The notes under the pieces were generated by a model, which saw only the letters and a list, made by a program, of their open reading frames with translations, made no database searches and was not told where the DNA came from. A DNA stretch of 64,000 nucleotides, taken from contig NZ_JAQVKP010000013.1 of assembly GCF_028694605.1 (NCBI RefSeq), positions 1 through 64,000 on the forward strand. Reading direction: 5' to 3'. Shown piece after piece: positions 37,489 to 47,186 of the stretch. Within the stretch, counting starts at the first letter, position 1; each line of letters starts with the position of its first letter. Source of the stretch: Sulfurimonas sp. Its GTDB lineage: Bacteria > Campylobacterota > Campylobacteria > Campylobacterales > Sulfurimonadaceae. The position numbers and the translations under genes are program-made.

Positions 37489-37863
37489 ATGTCAAAAGAG
37501 CTTACTATACTTGCAGTCGATGATGATTTGATAAATTTAAAGCTTTTAAAATCAATGCTTACAAAAAACCCAAATGTTAAAGAGGTAATTGAAGCGAAAA
37601 ATGGAGCTGATGCAATCGGCTTTATCAAATCAAGAAACGACATCGACCTTGTTCTGTTGGATATCATCATGCCTATTATGAATGGCTTGGAAGTTCTTAG
37701 AGTTGTGCGTTTGGATGAGAACATCAAGCAAACTCCGATTATAGTTCTTACAACTGATGAAACAAAAAAGACAGAAGCTCTTGAACTTGGGGCAAACAGC
37801 TTCTTGATGAAGCCCATCAGAAGCACTGAACTTAACGAAAAGATAGAGTCACTTCTTGTTTAG
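37489..37863 (+). CDS. Single-domain response regulator
   Basis: A 124-residue receiver domain with no output domain: acidic AVDDD at the N-terminus, Asp58 in LVLLDIIMPIMNG, VLTTDETKK (Thr) and FLMKP (Lys) complete the phospho-acceptor site. It lies 9 bases after the kinase gene and converges with lon, overlapping its 3' end by 4 bases. Likely the terminal or intermediate receiver of the phosphorelay. Confidence 0.9.
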   Translation: MSKELTILAVDDDLINLKLLKSMLTKNPNVKEVIEAKNGADAIGFIKSRNDIDLVLLDIIMPIMNGLEVLRVVRLDENIKQTPIIVLTTDETKKTEALELGANSFLMKPIRSTELNEKIESLLV

Positions 37864-40271
37864 ACAAGAATGTGACTTATAACCTCTTCGATTCTGCTTA
37901 CCGGAATGATTTCTAAAGACTCTTTAACTTCATCCGGGATATCTTCCAAGTCTCTCTCATAATTTTTTATCGGGATAAGTACTTTACTCATCTCCGCCTT
38001 ATGTGCTGCTATAAGCTTCTCTCTTAAACCTCCGATTGGCAGTACATCACCACTCAGTGACACCTCTCCGGTCATAGCGATTTCTGAACGCACTTTTCTA
38101 CCGCTCAATATTGATGCAATAACACTTACAAGGGCGATACCTGCACTAGGACCATCTTTTGGTGTTGCACCGTCTGGTACATGAATATGCAAATCATAGC
38201 GCTTATAAACCTCGCTTATATCAACTTTCGCCTTATCTTCTATCTCTTTTGGCGAAAGCGGGAGATTTTTCGTATCAATTTTAAGCTTTTTCGTATCGAT
38301 AAGCGTTTTGACAACACTATAAGCTATATGCGCCGACTCTTTCATCACATCGCCCAAACTTCCGGTTAGCTGCATACTTCCTTTGCCCTTTATGCGAATA
38401 CTCTCAATTTTGAGTACATCACCGCCGACAGCGGTCCATGCCAAACCATTCACAACCCCAACCACGGGAATTTTGTCTGTTTTTTCTATCTCAAAAACTG
38501 TTTTATCAAAATAGTCTTTGAGATTTTTTACCGTTAGAGAGATTTTTGATACCTCAGGATGCTCTAAAATCTCACGTGCAACTTTTCTTGCCATGTTAGC
38601 GATGCGGCGGCGAAGGTTACGCACACCTGCTTCACGTGTATAGCTATGGATAAGCTCTTTGAGTGCAACTTTTGAGATAGTAACTTCTGATTTTTTTAAG
38701 CCATGCTTTTTAAGCTCTTGCGGCAGAAGATATCTTAAAGCTATCTCATACTTCTCTTGCGGCGTGTAGGAGCTGATACCGATAAACTCCATTCTATCGC
38801 GCAAAGGTGCGGGGATATTGCCTACATCATTTGCTGTTGCTATAAAGATAACTTTAGAGAGGTCAATGTTAAAGTTGAGATAGTAGTCCCGAAACTCACT
38901 GTTTTGCTCAGGGTCAAGTATCTCCAAAAGTGCAGCGGTTGGGTCACCACGCCCACTTCTTGCCACTTTGTCAATCTCATCTAGCACAACCACGGGATTC
39001 ATCTTTTTAGCACTGATAAGCCCCTGCACAATGCGTCCAGGCATAGCGCCCACATAAGTTCTTCTATGTCCCCGCAGCTCATTGACATCTTCTAATCCTC
39101 CAAGCGCTACACGAACAAGGGGGCGCTTAAGCGCTTCGGCTATAGAGTTGGCAAGCGATGTTTTGCCCACCCCCGGAGGTCCCCAAAAACATAAAATCGC
39201 ACCGGAATTGTTTTTGATGCCTCGCAGCTCCATTAGCTCTTTGACGGCAAAAAACTCTGCGATTCTCTCTTTTGGTTTCTCAAGCGAAAAATGGTCTTTG
39301 TTAAGCTGTGCTTCCACTTCACTTATTTTTAGCTCTTTTTTGCTCTCATCTCCAAATGGAATCTCTAATGCCCAGTCAAGATATGTCTGCGTCATAGAAG
39401 CATCGGATGAGTCGGGATGCATGCGGGAGTAGCGCTCTATTTGTTTGCTCACTTCCTTGTACGCCTCTGCACTCATCTTCTCTTTTTTTGCTTCAAGTTT
39501 TTTTCTATACTCTTCAAGCTCCTCTTCTCTTGAAGTATCGCTTCCAAGCTCTTTTTGAATCTGTTTGAGCTGCTCTTTTAAAAAGTACTCTTTGTTTACC
39601 TTTTCTATGTGCGTATGCACCTTGGAGCGAATCTCTTTTTGGAGTTTGTTTGCCTCTATCTCATCAATGATATGCTCTATAAGCTCTAAAAATCTCTTTT
39701 CCGTATTTGACTCAACAAAGAGTGCATACGCCTGCTCTTTTTTGAGCTTAACAGTGGAGCAGATAAGATCAATGATGCGGTTATGGTCGTGGTTCTCCTC
39801 TATGGTACGAAGCAAATCAGGTGGAAAATAGTTGCTTACGGCAGCAAGCTTTCTCACTTTTTCACGCAGTATCTCCAAAATCGCATCAATCTTTATGGAG
39901 TTGACACTAGTTGCTTCTATGATGTTAACCGTTGCAATAAGCGGATTTTCGCTTACCTTTGCGTAAGTTTTTGCGCGTGCAAGACCTTGAAAAAGAACTT
40001 TTACTCTTCCATCCGGAAGTGCCACTTTACGCATAACAGAGCCTACAACACCTGCATCATAAAGCGCTTCATAGCTTCTCTCTCCCTCATGAGATGGTTT
40101 TGTAGGACACACAATCACCAAAGAACCCTCTTCAATGGCTTTTGCAGCTGCTTTTATGTTGCTCTCATCACTTAAAAAAAGCGGCGCAATCATAAAAGGA
40201 TATAAGAAAATTTCATCTTCTGCAATAACAGGTATATTTGCGGGAAAATTACTATAATCACTTAGCTTCAT
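37860..40271 (-). CDS. lon: ATP-dependent protease Lon
   Basis: Lon degrades damaged and regulatory proteins in the cytoplasm. The 803-residue protein has an N-terminal substrate-recognition domain, the AAA+ Walker A GPPGVGKTS near residue 363 and a peptidase domain. The catalytic Ser is residue 709 in KDGPSAGIAL, and the Lys, near 752, is in GGLREKL. It follows bamD by 2 bases, as in Helicobacter. Confidence 0.97.
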   Translation of the reverse strand: MKLSDYSNFPANIPVIAEDEIFLYPFMIAPLFLSDESNIKAAAKAIEEGSLVIVCPTKPSHEGERSYEALYDAGVVGSVMRKVALPDGRVKVLFQGLARAKTYAKVSENPLIATVNIIEATSVNSIKIDAILEILREKVRKLAAVSNYFPPDLLRTIEENHDHNRIIDLICSTVKLKKEQAYALFVESNTEKRFLELIEHIIDEIEANKLQKEIRSKVHTHIEKVNKEYFLKEQLKQIQKELGSDTSREEELEEYRKKLEAKKEKMSAEAYKEVSKQIERYSRMHPDSSDASMTQTYLDWALEIPFGDESKKELKISEVEAQLNKDHFSLEKPKERIAEFFAVKELMELRGIKNNSGAILCFWGPPGVGKTSLANSIAEALKRPLVRVALGGLEDVNELRGHRRTYVGAMPGRIVQGLISAKKMNPVVVLDEIDKVARSGRGDPTAALLEILDPEQNSEFRDYYLNFNIDLSKVIFIATANDVGNIPAPLRDRMEFIGISSYTPQEKYEIALRYLLPQELKKHGLKKSEVTISKVALKELIHSYTREAGVRNLRRRIANMARKVAREILEHPEVSKISLTVKNLKDYFDKTVFEIEKTDKIPVVGVVNGLAWTAVGGDVLKIESIRIKGKGSMQLTGSLGDVMKESAHIAYSVVKTLIDTKKLKIDTKNLPLSPKEIEDKAKVDISEVYKRYDLHIHVPDGATPKDGPSAGIALVSVIASILSGRKVRSEIAMTGEVSLSGDVLPIGGLREKLIAAHKAEMSKVLIPIKNYERDLEDIPDEVKESLEIIPVSRIEEVISHILV

Positions 40272-40273
40272 AA

Positions 40274-41200
40274 CTACTTTTCTCCCTTTGCGGCACTAGA
40301 AGAGAATGGATTTAAAAAATCATACCAACTTGAGCCGCTCTCTTCTTTTGTTTTTGGTTTGGCTTCTTTTTTGTTTGCAAACGGATTTAAAAAATCATAC
40401 CAGTTAGAGTTCTTTTGCGTACTCTTCTCTTTTTTAATTACCACTGATTTTATCACGACCGACTCATTATCATCCTGCGCTTTGATAGAGTTTCTTGATA
40501 CGACACTTTGCGTATCGGGCACCATAAAACCATACCAGCTCTCTTTGCCGTCTCCCTCAAACCACGCTCTATACCAAGGTATTTTTGCCCTGTCAAGTTC
40601 TTCTGATACAATCCAATACTGAGGATTTACATCTCTGTAAAACTGTGCACTTCTTGGCTTGTCAAGTCTATCATAGAGGTCTGATATCTCCTCGTTTAAA
40701 ACAAATTGTGCAAGGTAAAGACGCACAAGCATTGTGTTAACGACTTCATAATACATAGAGTTAGGATAGTTTTGCTTAAACGCCTCACCTTGCGTTATAG
40801 CCTCATCTATAAGCACCTGATCGCGTCTTGGATGCGGAAGAGCTTTGTACTTGGCTTTAATCTTTAAAAACTCCGCATCCTCTTTCTCGTTTGGCGTTGC
40901 GTAACGCTTGATATACTCATCCAAAAAATGTTCACTCAGGAGATACTCTTCGTGTTGCATATGTGCCAAAGCAAGAATCATTGTTGCCTCGGGAAGCAGA
41001 GGTGAACCGATATGTTCCCCTTGAAGTGAGCTATAGTAAGTATCCGCTTTTTCCAAGTCACCCTTAGAGACCTGCTGAACTATTTTTGAGTACCAGTATG
41101 CTGCCGGTTTGTTATACTCTTCAACGGTATCTTTGGAGCAACTGGTAAAAAGCAGTACAAGTGCCGCAATAACCGTAAGTGCGTAGTTTTTCAATGCCAT
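40274..41200 (-). CDS. bamD: Outer-membrane assembly lipoprotein BamD with unusual C-terminal repeats
   Basis: BamD is the essential TPR lipoprotein of the BAM complex. The 308-residue protein has a lipobox (LLFTSCSKD) and TPR-like helices (KAAYWYSKIV region is AAYWYSKIVQQVSKGDLEKA). It is longer than the usual 210-250. The extra C-terminal part, about 220-308, carries three short repeats: ESWYGFMVPD, NSNWYDFLNPFAN and GSSWYDFLNPFSS. The last two are also near-identical in DNA (about 40307-40335 and 40380-40408), showing internal duplication. Confidence 0.88.
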   Translation of the reverse strand: MALKNYALTVIAALVLLFTSCSKDTVEEYNKPAAYWYSKIVQQVSKGDLEKADTYYSSLQGEHIGSPLLPEATMILALAHMQHEEYLLSEHFLDEYIKRYATPNEKEDAEFLKIKAKYKALPHPRRDQVLIDEAITQGEAFKQNYPNSMYYEVVNTMLVRLYLAQFVLNEEISDLYDRLDKPRSAQFYRDVNPQYWIVSEELDRAKIPWYRAWFEGDGKESWYGFMVPDTQSVVSRNSIKAQDDNESVVIKSVVIKKEKSTQKNSNWYDFLNPFANKKEAKPKTKEESGSSWYDFLNPFSSSAAKGEK

Positions 41201-41321
41201 TATATAAAATCCTAATTCATAGATAAGGTGTTATTCTATCCAAAAGATGTATAACGCGCATTAAACTAGGTATATTTTATGCTTTAAGTGTTACAATTGA
41301 CAAAAAAGAAGAGGAGTTTTG

Positions 41322-41702
41322 ATGAAATTTGATATTTGTGCACCTATTTTAGGCTTTGAAGGCGTCAAGCAGATATCGCTTGAAAAGATTGACGACAACT
41401 TTATGAGGATGATTTCAGCAGAGGATTCAAATATCTCTTTCACGCTTATCAACCCTTTTGCCCTCAGAGAGTACGATTTTGAGATTCCAAATAGGACACA
41501 AGAACTCCTCGGCGTAGATGAAAAATCAAATATCTTAGTTTTAAACATCTTACTTATCCAAAACCCCATTGAGGAATCACTTGTTAACTTTATAGGACCG
41601 ATGGTTTTTAACACAGACACCCAAAAAGCCGCACAAATAATCCTCTCAGAATCCACAAAATACGGCGTTGCTGAGAAGATTTCCGTTTATTTGAAAAAAT
41701 AA
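41322..41702 (+). CDS. fliW: Flagellar assembly factor FliW
   Basis: FliW binds flagellin and, when free, binds CsrA and stops it repressing flagellin mRNA. The 126-residue protein starts MKFDICAPILGFEGV and has NFIGPMVFNTDTQKA near the end. The ATG at 41322 follows GAGGAG; the TTG one codon upstream is a less likely start. csrA is at 10415. Confidence 0.92.
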   Translation: MKFDICAPILGFEGVKQISLEKIDDNFMRMISAEDSNISFTLINPFALREYDFEIPNRTQELLGVDEKSNILVLNILLIQNPIEESLVNFIGPMVFNTDTQKAAQIILSESTKYGVAEKISVYLKK

Positions 41703-41720
41703 ACTTCTTCTTTATTTTCT

Positions 41721-41741
41721 AGATTGCCTCGCGCAATCTAA
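41721..41741 (+). terminator. Terminator hairpin after fliW
   Basis: An 8-bp inverted repeat (TAGATTGC / GCAATCTA) with a 5-base loop lies 19 bases after the fliW stop. It is preceded by T-rich sequence; the downstream tail is not T-rich, so termination is only probable. Confidence 0.45.
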
Positions 41742-41809
41742 ACCAAAACACCCATTTTCTCAAACTTCACAAGAAAACTCATTCAGCACTTTTTAAGCAC
41801 ATCTGGTAG

Positions 41810-41928
41810 TATAATGTAAAGACAAAGCGTGTAAATCCTCTCGGTTTTATGAGGAAGTTGAGGGATTTTTAAATGGAAGCGGTTATATTTGAGATACAAA
41901 GATAGCGCCACCCCTTAAGGAGAGTAGG
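41810..41928 (+). promoter_or_regulatory. Promoter and 5' leader of the pilus cluster
   Basis: A perfect TATAAT (41810-41815) should start transcription near 41822, leaving a leader of about 105 bases. The leader can pair AAATCCTC with GAGGGATTT (about 41832-41875), and it has a GGAGAG site next to the ATG. I could not match it to a known riboswitch. Confidence 0.5.
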
Positions 41929-44900
41929 ATGAAAAATTTTGAGTTTATGAGAAAGATGTTTAGTATCTTTGGGGTTTTAATACTGCTTGCTACTTATGGA
42001 TTGGCAGATAATAACTCAAATGGTAGCTGTAATGGGGAACAAATAAGTGAGCTGCATGGTGTAAGCGCAACAACAAGTCATACTGAGACAGGTTCTCTCT
42101 ATGATGGATTTGGGACAGATGACGATAACGATTACTACTACTTTACGCCTGGTACAGATGGAACACTCGCTATAACAGGTTATACTTCCACATATAACAC
42201 TGATTTATACATTTCCACTCAATCTTGTGGCGGCAATCAAGTTCTCAACAATGGGACGAGCTACTCATCTCCGGCGGCTATTAACATTACCTCTTCAACT
42301 ACAGTTTATATCCGTATTAAACGAGAGAAAAACAACGCCACTACAAATTATAGCCTTCCGATAACATTCACAGTGGCGGCGCAAACACCTCCTATCATAG
42401 GAGATATCCCAAACCAGGCAGCTACAGTTGGTACTCCACTCTCTTTAAGTATCGCTTCGTATGTCACACCTACAAATGGGGATGCCATTACCTCGTATTC
42501 GCTAACCGGAACTCTTCCTACAGGTTTAAGTTTTAATAGCACAACCGGTATTTTAAGCGGTACCCCAATGGCGGTAACGGCATCAACAACCCTAAGTGTA
42601 GTTGCAACAGACAATGATGGAGACTCAAACTCGGACAGCTTTACTATCACAGTTTCTGCCGCACCTGCCGACTCGACGGGCGGAAGAGATTTCTCTCTTC
42701 GCAAAAATCTAAAATTGCGCGGAGATGTCGTTGTTATTGGCAACACTGTTTTGTGTGAAAAAAACATGTCCGGAGAATGTATTGAACCGACTGGAACATA
42801 TAACAACTATACGAATCTGCAAATGGCAACAAACTCCTACTCGACACTGGTGCTTCCGGCTAATGCCACGGTTAGATATGCAAGACTATACTGGCAAGGG
42901 CGCTTGAGTGCAACCTCTTCTTCGACTGCTTGGAGCAGCACACAAAAAACAGATGCAAAAACTATCTCAATTAGACAAGGAAGCAGCGGTGCCTTTACAT
43001 CTATATCTGCCGATTTTGGCGATTTTGCCGAAACAACATCAAACAATTATGTAAAAATTTACTCCGCTGGAGCAGATGTAACTGAGTTTGTAAAAAATAG
43101 CGGAGCAGGAACTTATTATATAAGCAACTTCTATACAGAAACGGGGGAGACTGATAACAAAAATCCGAGTGACGGACTTGGAGCATATGGTGCGTGGGTG
43201 CTCGCCGTTATCTATGAAGACTCAGATCCAGTTGCACAGCTTAAAGACGTGACGATTTTTGATGGCTACAAGGTCGTAGCAGACTTAGATAATGACGACT
43301 TCGCAGATCCAAATGAGATAGTAGAGATAAGCGTAACCGGTTTTTATACCCCAAAAGCTCCGGCTCTTGTCAATTCTAAAGTGTATGCATTCACCGGAGA
43401 AGGTGATGCAAATATTGTAGGCGACAAATACTGGATGAAAGGCGGTAGCCAAGTTAACTATACAGAGCTTGGTACTTTTAATTCTAGGATAGATGTAAGT
43501 GGAACTCGTTCCCCAAATTTAACAAACAACAGCGGTATAGACATACATACCTACAATGTGGGAACGGCAGGTGGCGGACTAGGTCTGATAGGAAACGAGG
43601 AGCGTACGGCATGGATGAAGTTTACGACTACAGGTGACACTTTTATGCCATCAGTTGCTATTTTTTCAACAGACCTTTATGCTCCGGATATATGCTATGA
43701 CTATGCATTTTCACAAAACAATCGTTTTTTTCCTCATGACGCATCCCCAACAGCGCATATACATGGATACTTACTAAACAATGAGCCGCTTAGTGCGCAA
43801 ATCATGTTTAGAAACAGAGAGTCTGGCTCAGAAGCAAAAAATTTAACTCTATTTATTGATGAAATGGACAGCACCAACCAATTGCAGTTTTATACAGATG
43901 CTCAGTTGGAGCTAAAAAAAACACTGCCTGAATCATATTATTATGTCGATGTAGCAGCAGGTGACATATTGATGAATACTACATCAGATTTGAAGTTTAA
44001 CTGGATTACTTCAACAGCAGTTTTAGGCTATAACGAGTCTGTTTTTGCGGCTTTTAAACTAAATCCTCTTGTATCTGGGCAGATTGATGTCCCTCTAAAT
44101 ATGTATGTCTCTTACGACTATACCCTTGACAATGTAACGTATTCTATGCCAAATCTAAAATTAGATGAGCATATAGAAAGATGTGTGCCCACACCGACTG
44201 TCTATAATCCCGTTGAATGGATATTTAATGTTGTGGATAGCGGACTAAACCCGGGGGCTCCTTTAGAGGGAGCAACCAATGTTATATATAACCTTCCGAC
44301 TCAGGTTGCCGGTCGCCCTGTGGACATCAAAGTTGTTTCGTTTGATCCAACTCAGCTTGACAGAGTTAAAGGCATTAGCGGTATGGTTGCCGTAGAGCTT
44401 ATTGATGTTAGCGGATATCTTGATACAGAGTCGTCTTGTGATGATCCAAACAGCGCTTTTACTCCAAGAGCTTGGCTTGAACTTGGAGATGTTGACCAGA
44501 ATGTAACAGCCGCTACACTTACTTCGGCAAACTTCAATACCGGCTTAAATGAAGGCGTAACACTTGACGACTTTTTTGGACAAGTAAGAGAGAATGTGGC
44601 ATATAGAGTGAGTTATAATCTTGCAGATGACAATGGAAGCATTATTTTTGATAGACTTGATGGAGCTAACGGTCCGCACTATCATCTTTCAAATTTCCCA
44701 TCATATGGCGGTGGCGTATGTGCCGTTGACATGGATAATAACCCTAATAGTCAAGATATGATTCCCCAATATTGCGGAGATAATGGTGTTTCTTATGAGT
44801 CTGGGATGACACCTTCGGAAGTTAGAACTTGCATGGAGTGTATATATGGTCTCAAGACAAAAAGCGTTTGCTCTCGTGACAACTTCTCTATAAAACCGGA

Positions 44901-46578
44901 AGGTTTTAACATAAAAATTACAGACCCGCTAAATTCAGCTTCACTCTCTTCTGATGCCAACATAGCAGCCGGTTATCTTTATAGGTTTGATGTAAACGCA
45001 ACCAATCATAGCGATGGCTCTTTTACGCCGGGATACTCTGTTTGGTTTAACAGTTCGACCACAGACAGAAATGTATCATTATCATGGGAACCAAACGGAC
45101 GGGTAGTTACTGGGTGCAATGATACAACAACTCCTATTTTAGATTTTTACTTTGCTAATGGAAGAATTATCGCTCAAGACAGAACTCATTCAAATGTTGG
45201 TAGATATGAGCTTAAAATGAGAGATTCTCTATGGACTTTCGTTGACCAAGCTCCAATGCTACATCATGACAACAATATAAATTGGATTGCAGGAAATGAC
45301 TGTGCAAACGGAAGTGCAGTGCCTCTTTATGTCTCAGGTGGAAACTACTATGACAACATGGTTGGTTGTCAAATATCTTCAAACCACACAAAACTAAGCT
45401 CTCCGACTGCACAATACAATGACTACAACTTAACTTTCAGACCTGATCACTTTGATGTCTCCGGAATTAGTATGACTACAGGTCTTAATCATACAAATTC
45501 AGCCATAAACAATCCATCTGCTTGGCTCTACATCAACGATATCAACGGTTCAACGGATGATGAAAGAATGTCTCTTCGCTACTCAGGTCAAATAATAGCG
45601 GAGGGTGATGATAATGCTAGCTTGAGTAACTTTGTTGCCAACTGTTATGCAGAGCCTGTAAACATTGATGTAAATCTTACATTTCCAGCAGATGTTAACA
45701 CTACTATGTCGCCATTGGTTTACCGTTTGCAAGAGTTAAATACAACCGCTCCGCTTATATGGAGAGACACTAATGCTACTGTTGCAAATCCAATAACCGC
45801 AACATCTTTTCCTATTGTAACCATACCTCAAGATGCATTCTTGAAAAATAGGAATGGGCTTTTAGATGCTAACTTATCTATAAACTTTGGAAGAAATACA
45901 AATGTGGCGGTCAACCCAATAACTTTGGGGCTACAAAATCTTCAGGCGGGTTGCCAAAGTGCTGCAAACTGTTCTTCTGTTGCTCATGGAAACTCAAACC
46001 ATACCCCAGATGCGAACCTAACCACAAACTCTACAGTTACATTTGTTTATGGTCGCACACATGCTTCAAGACAGAGGTATAGCGACTGCCCTACCGTTGA
46101 CATTAAGTGCAACAACAAACCTGCAAATATCTACTTTGAATCTTTTTGTTTTGGAAACCAAGGCGGAAATGTATGTAATAAAAACTTTTTGCCAAGCGGT
46201 CTTAATTCAAGAAGAATTGACGATACGAGATGGTTTTGGAATGAAGGGCATGATATAGCAGATGACGGAAACGTTGGGATAGTACTGCAAATAGGTGGGG
46301 CTAACACTGCCGCTGATATTGTAACAGCAACAGACAACCCTGTCGGCAACCCTTCTGTTACTACTTTGAACTATAATGGTACTAAAGGCTACCCATACAA
46401 AACGACAATGCAAAACGAAGCTTCTCCTTGGTTGATTTACAACGAAAGCGACCCGACAGCTACGAGAAATGAGTTTCAAGTTGAGTTTGACACTCAAGGC
46501 GGCTGGAGCGGTGAGCATGAGACCAACACTACTACAAAAACTCCAGGGGTAACAACAAATAGGAGAATCATGTGGTAG
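41929..46578 (+). CDS. Very large MshQ-like surface protein with Ig-like domain
   Basis: A 1549-residue secreted protein, rich in Thr, Asn and Ser. After a signal peptide (IFGVLILLATYGLA) come a domain like bacterial pre-peptidase C-terminal domains (about 30-150) and a putative Ig domain (about 155-245, GLSFNSTTGILSGTP). A long beta-rich region follows. The C-terminal half has FSIKPEGFNIKI and RPDHFDVSGISM, which resemble DUF6701 of MshQ. Position just upstream of three prepilin genes supports a pilus-associated adhesin. Function is inferred. Confidence 0.7.
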   Translation: MKNFEFMRKMFSIFGVLILLATYGLADNNSNGSCNGEQISELHGVSATTSHTETGSLYDGFGTDDDNDYYYFTPGTDGTLAITGYTSTYNTDLYISTQSCGGNQVLNNGTSYSSPAAINITSSTTVYIRIKREKNNATTNYSLPITFTVAAQTPPIIGDIPNQAATVGTPLSLSIASYVTPTNGDAITSYSLTGTLPTGLSFNSTTGILSGTPMAVTASTTLSVVATDNDGDSNSDSFTITVSAAPADSTGGRDFSLRKNLKLRGDVVVIGNTVLCEKNMSGECIEPTGTYNNYTNLQMATNSYSTLVLPANATVRYARLYWQGRLSATSSSTAWSSTQKTDAKTISIRQGSSGAFTSISADFGDFAETTSNNYVKIYSAGADVTEFVKNSGAGTYYISNFYTETGETDNKNPSDGLGAYGAWVLAVIYEDSDPVAQLKDVTIFDGYKVVADLDNDDFADPNEIVEISVTGFYTPKAPALVNSKVYAFTGEGDANIVGDKYWMKGGSQVNYTELGTFNSRIDVSGTRSPNLTNNSGIDIHTYNVGTAGGGLGLIGNEERTAWMKFTTTGDTFMPSVAIFSTDLYAPDICYDYAFSQNNRFFPHDASPTAHIHGYLLNNEPLSAQIMFRNRESGSEAKNLTLFIDEMDSTNQLQFYTDAQLELKKTLPESYYYVDVAAGDILMNTTSDLKFNWITSTAVLGYNESVFAAFKLNPLVSGQIDVPLNMYVSYDYTLDNVTYSMPNLKLDEHIERCVPTPTVYNPVEWIFNVVDSGLNPGAPLEGATNVIYNLPTQVAGRPVDIKVVSFDPTQLDRVKGISGMVAVELIDVSGYLDTESSCDDPNSAFTPRAWLELGDVDQNVTAATLTSANFNTGLNEGVTLDDFFGQVRENVAYRVSYNLADDNGSIIFDRLDGANGPHYHLSNFPSYGGGVCAVDMDNNPNSQDMIPQYCGDNGVSYESGMTPSEVRTCMECIYGLKTKSVCSRDNFSIKPEGFNIKITDPLNSASLSSDANIAAGYLYRFDVNATNHSDGSFTPGYSVWFNSSTTDRNVSLSWEPNGRVVTGCNDTTTPILDFYFANGRIIAQDRTHSNVGRYELKMRDSLWTFVDQAPMLHHDNNINWIAGNDCANGSAVPLYVSGGNYYDNMVGCQISSNHTKLSSPTAQYNDYNLTFRPDHFDVSGISMTTGLNHTNSAINNPSAWLYINDINGSTDDERMSLRYSGQIIAEGDDNASLSNFVANCYAEPVNIDVNLTFPADVNTTMSPLVYRLQELNTTAPLIWRDTNATVANPITATSFPIVTIPQDAFLKNRNGLLDANLSINFGRNTNVAVNPITLGLQNLQAGCQSAANCSSVAHGNSNHTPDANLTTNSTVTFVYGRTHASRQRYSDCPTVDIKCNNKPANIYFESFCFGNQGGNVCNKNFLPSGLNSRRIDDTRWFWNEGHDIADDGNVGIVLQIGGANTAADIVTATDNPVGNPSVTTLNYNGTKGYPYKTTMQNEASPWLIYNESDPTATRNEFQVEFDTQGGWSGEHETNTTTKTPGVTTNRRIMW

Positions 46579-47186
46579 GAAGAAAAACCGCTCTTGGCAG
46601 ATTTGCGTTTACGCTTATAGAGCTTATATTTGCCATCGTAGTTATATCGATAGTCGTTATGTCTATTCCTATAATGATTCAAACCACGGCTAGGAGTGTG
46701 GAAGACAACATAGTGCAAGAGGCTATATTTGCCGCTTCTGCTGAATTGATGGGTGCAAGCTCATACTATTGGGACAATAACTCTATGCAAGACGCTGCCC
46801 TTAGTAGGTTGGAGCGAGTTATTGAAGTGGATGGTGCGTGCAATGCAGATAGATTGAGACCTGGGCATATAAATCAGCCGTATCATAGAAGATGCTTAGA
46901 TAGCAATGCAACGGGTGTAGAAAATAACACTGGCTATGTTGCCGGACTTAGCGTAAATAATGCAGTTAATGCCGCCATAGGTGACCTGTTTGATACAAGT
47001 GCTGCGGAGGCTTCAGGATATAAACAAGAGTATCAAAGCCAAGTAACCATTGCGCCCGGAGCAGATAACAATATAAAAGTACTCACTGCTTCAATCTATC
47101 AAGATGACGGGGCAACACTACTCACTAGACTTAGAATCCAGAGTGCAAATATCGGCGAGATAGACTACTACAAGAGGAGATTTTGA
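46572..47186 (+). CDS. Type IV prepilin-like protein (MshD-like)
   Basis: A 204-residue minor pilin. The N-terminal class III signal has the cleavage region RFAFTLIELIFAIVV, with Phe replacing Gly upstream of the FTLIEL motif. It starts at GTG (46572-46574), 7 bases inside the upstream gene, with AGGAG at 46561-46565. Likely a minor pilin of an MSHA-type pilus; the globular part is unfamiliar. Confidence 0.8.
   Translation: MVGRKTALGRFAFTLIELIFAIVVISIVVMSIPIMIQTTARSVEDNIVQEAIFAASAELMGASSYYWDNNSMQDAALSRLERVIEVDGACNADRLRPGHINQPYHRRCLDSNATGVENNTGYVAGLSVNNAVNAAIGDLFDTSAAEASGYKQEYQSQVTIAPGADNNIKVLTASIYQDDGATLLTRLRIQSANIGEIDYYKRRF

Noticed and set aside
41816-41928. c-di-GMP (GEMM) riboswitch in the pilus leader
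   Set aside because: The conserved GGCAAACC-type core and GNRA tetraloop docking pattern could not be found.
42348-42806. Long antisense ORF of 152 codons
   Set aside because: It lies opposite the MshQ-like gene in a Thr/Ser-rich region, has no ribosome binding site and no family features.
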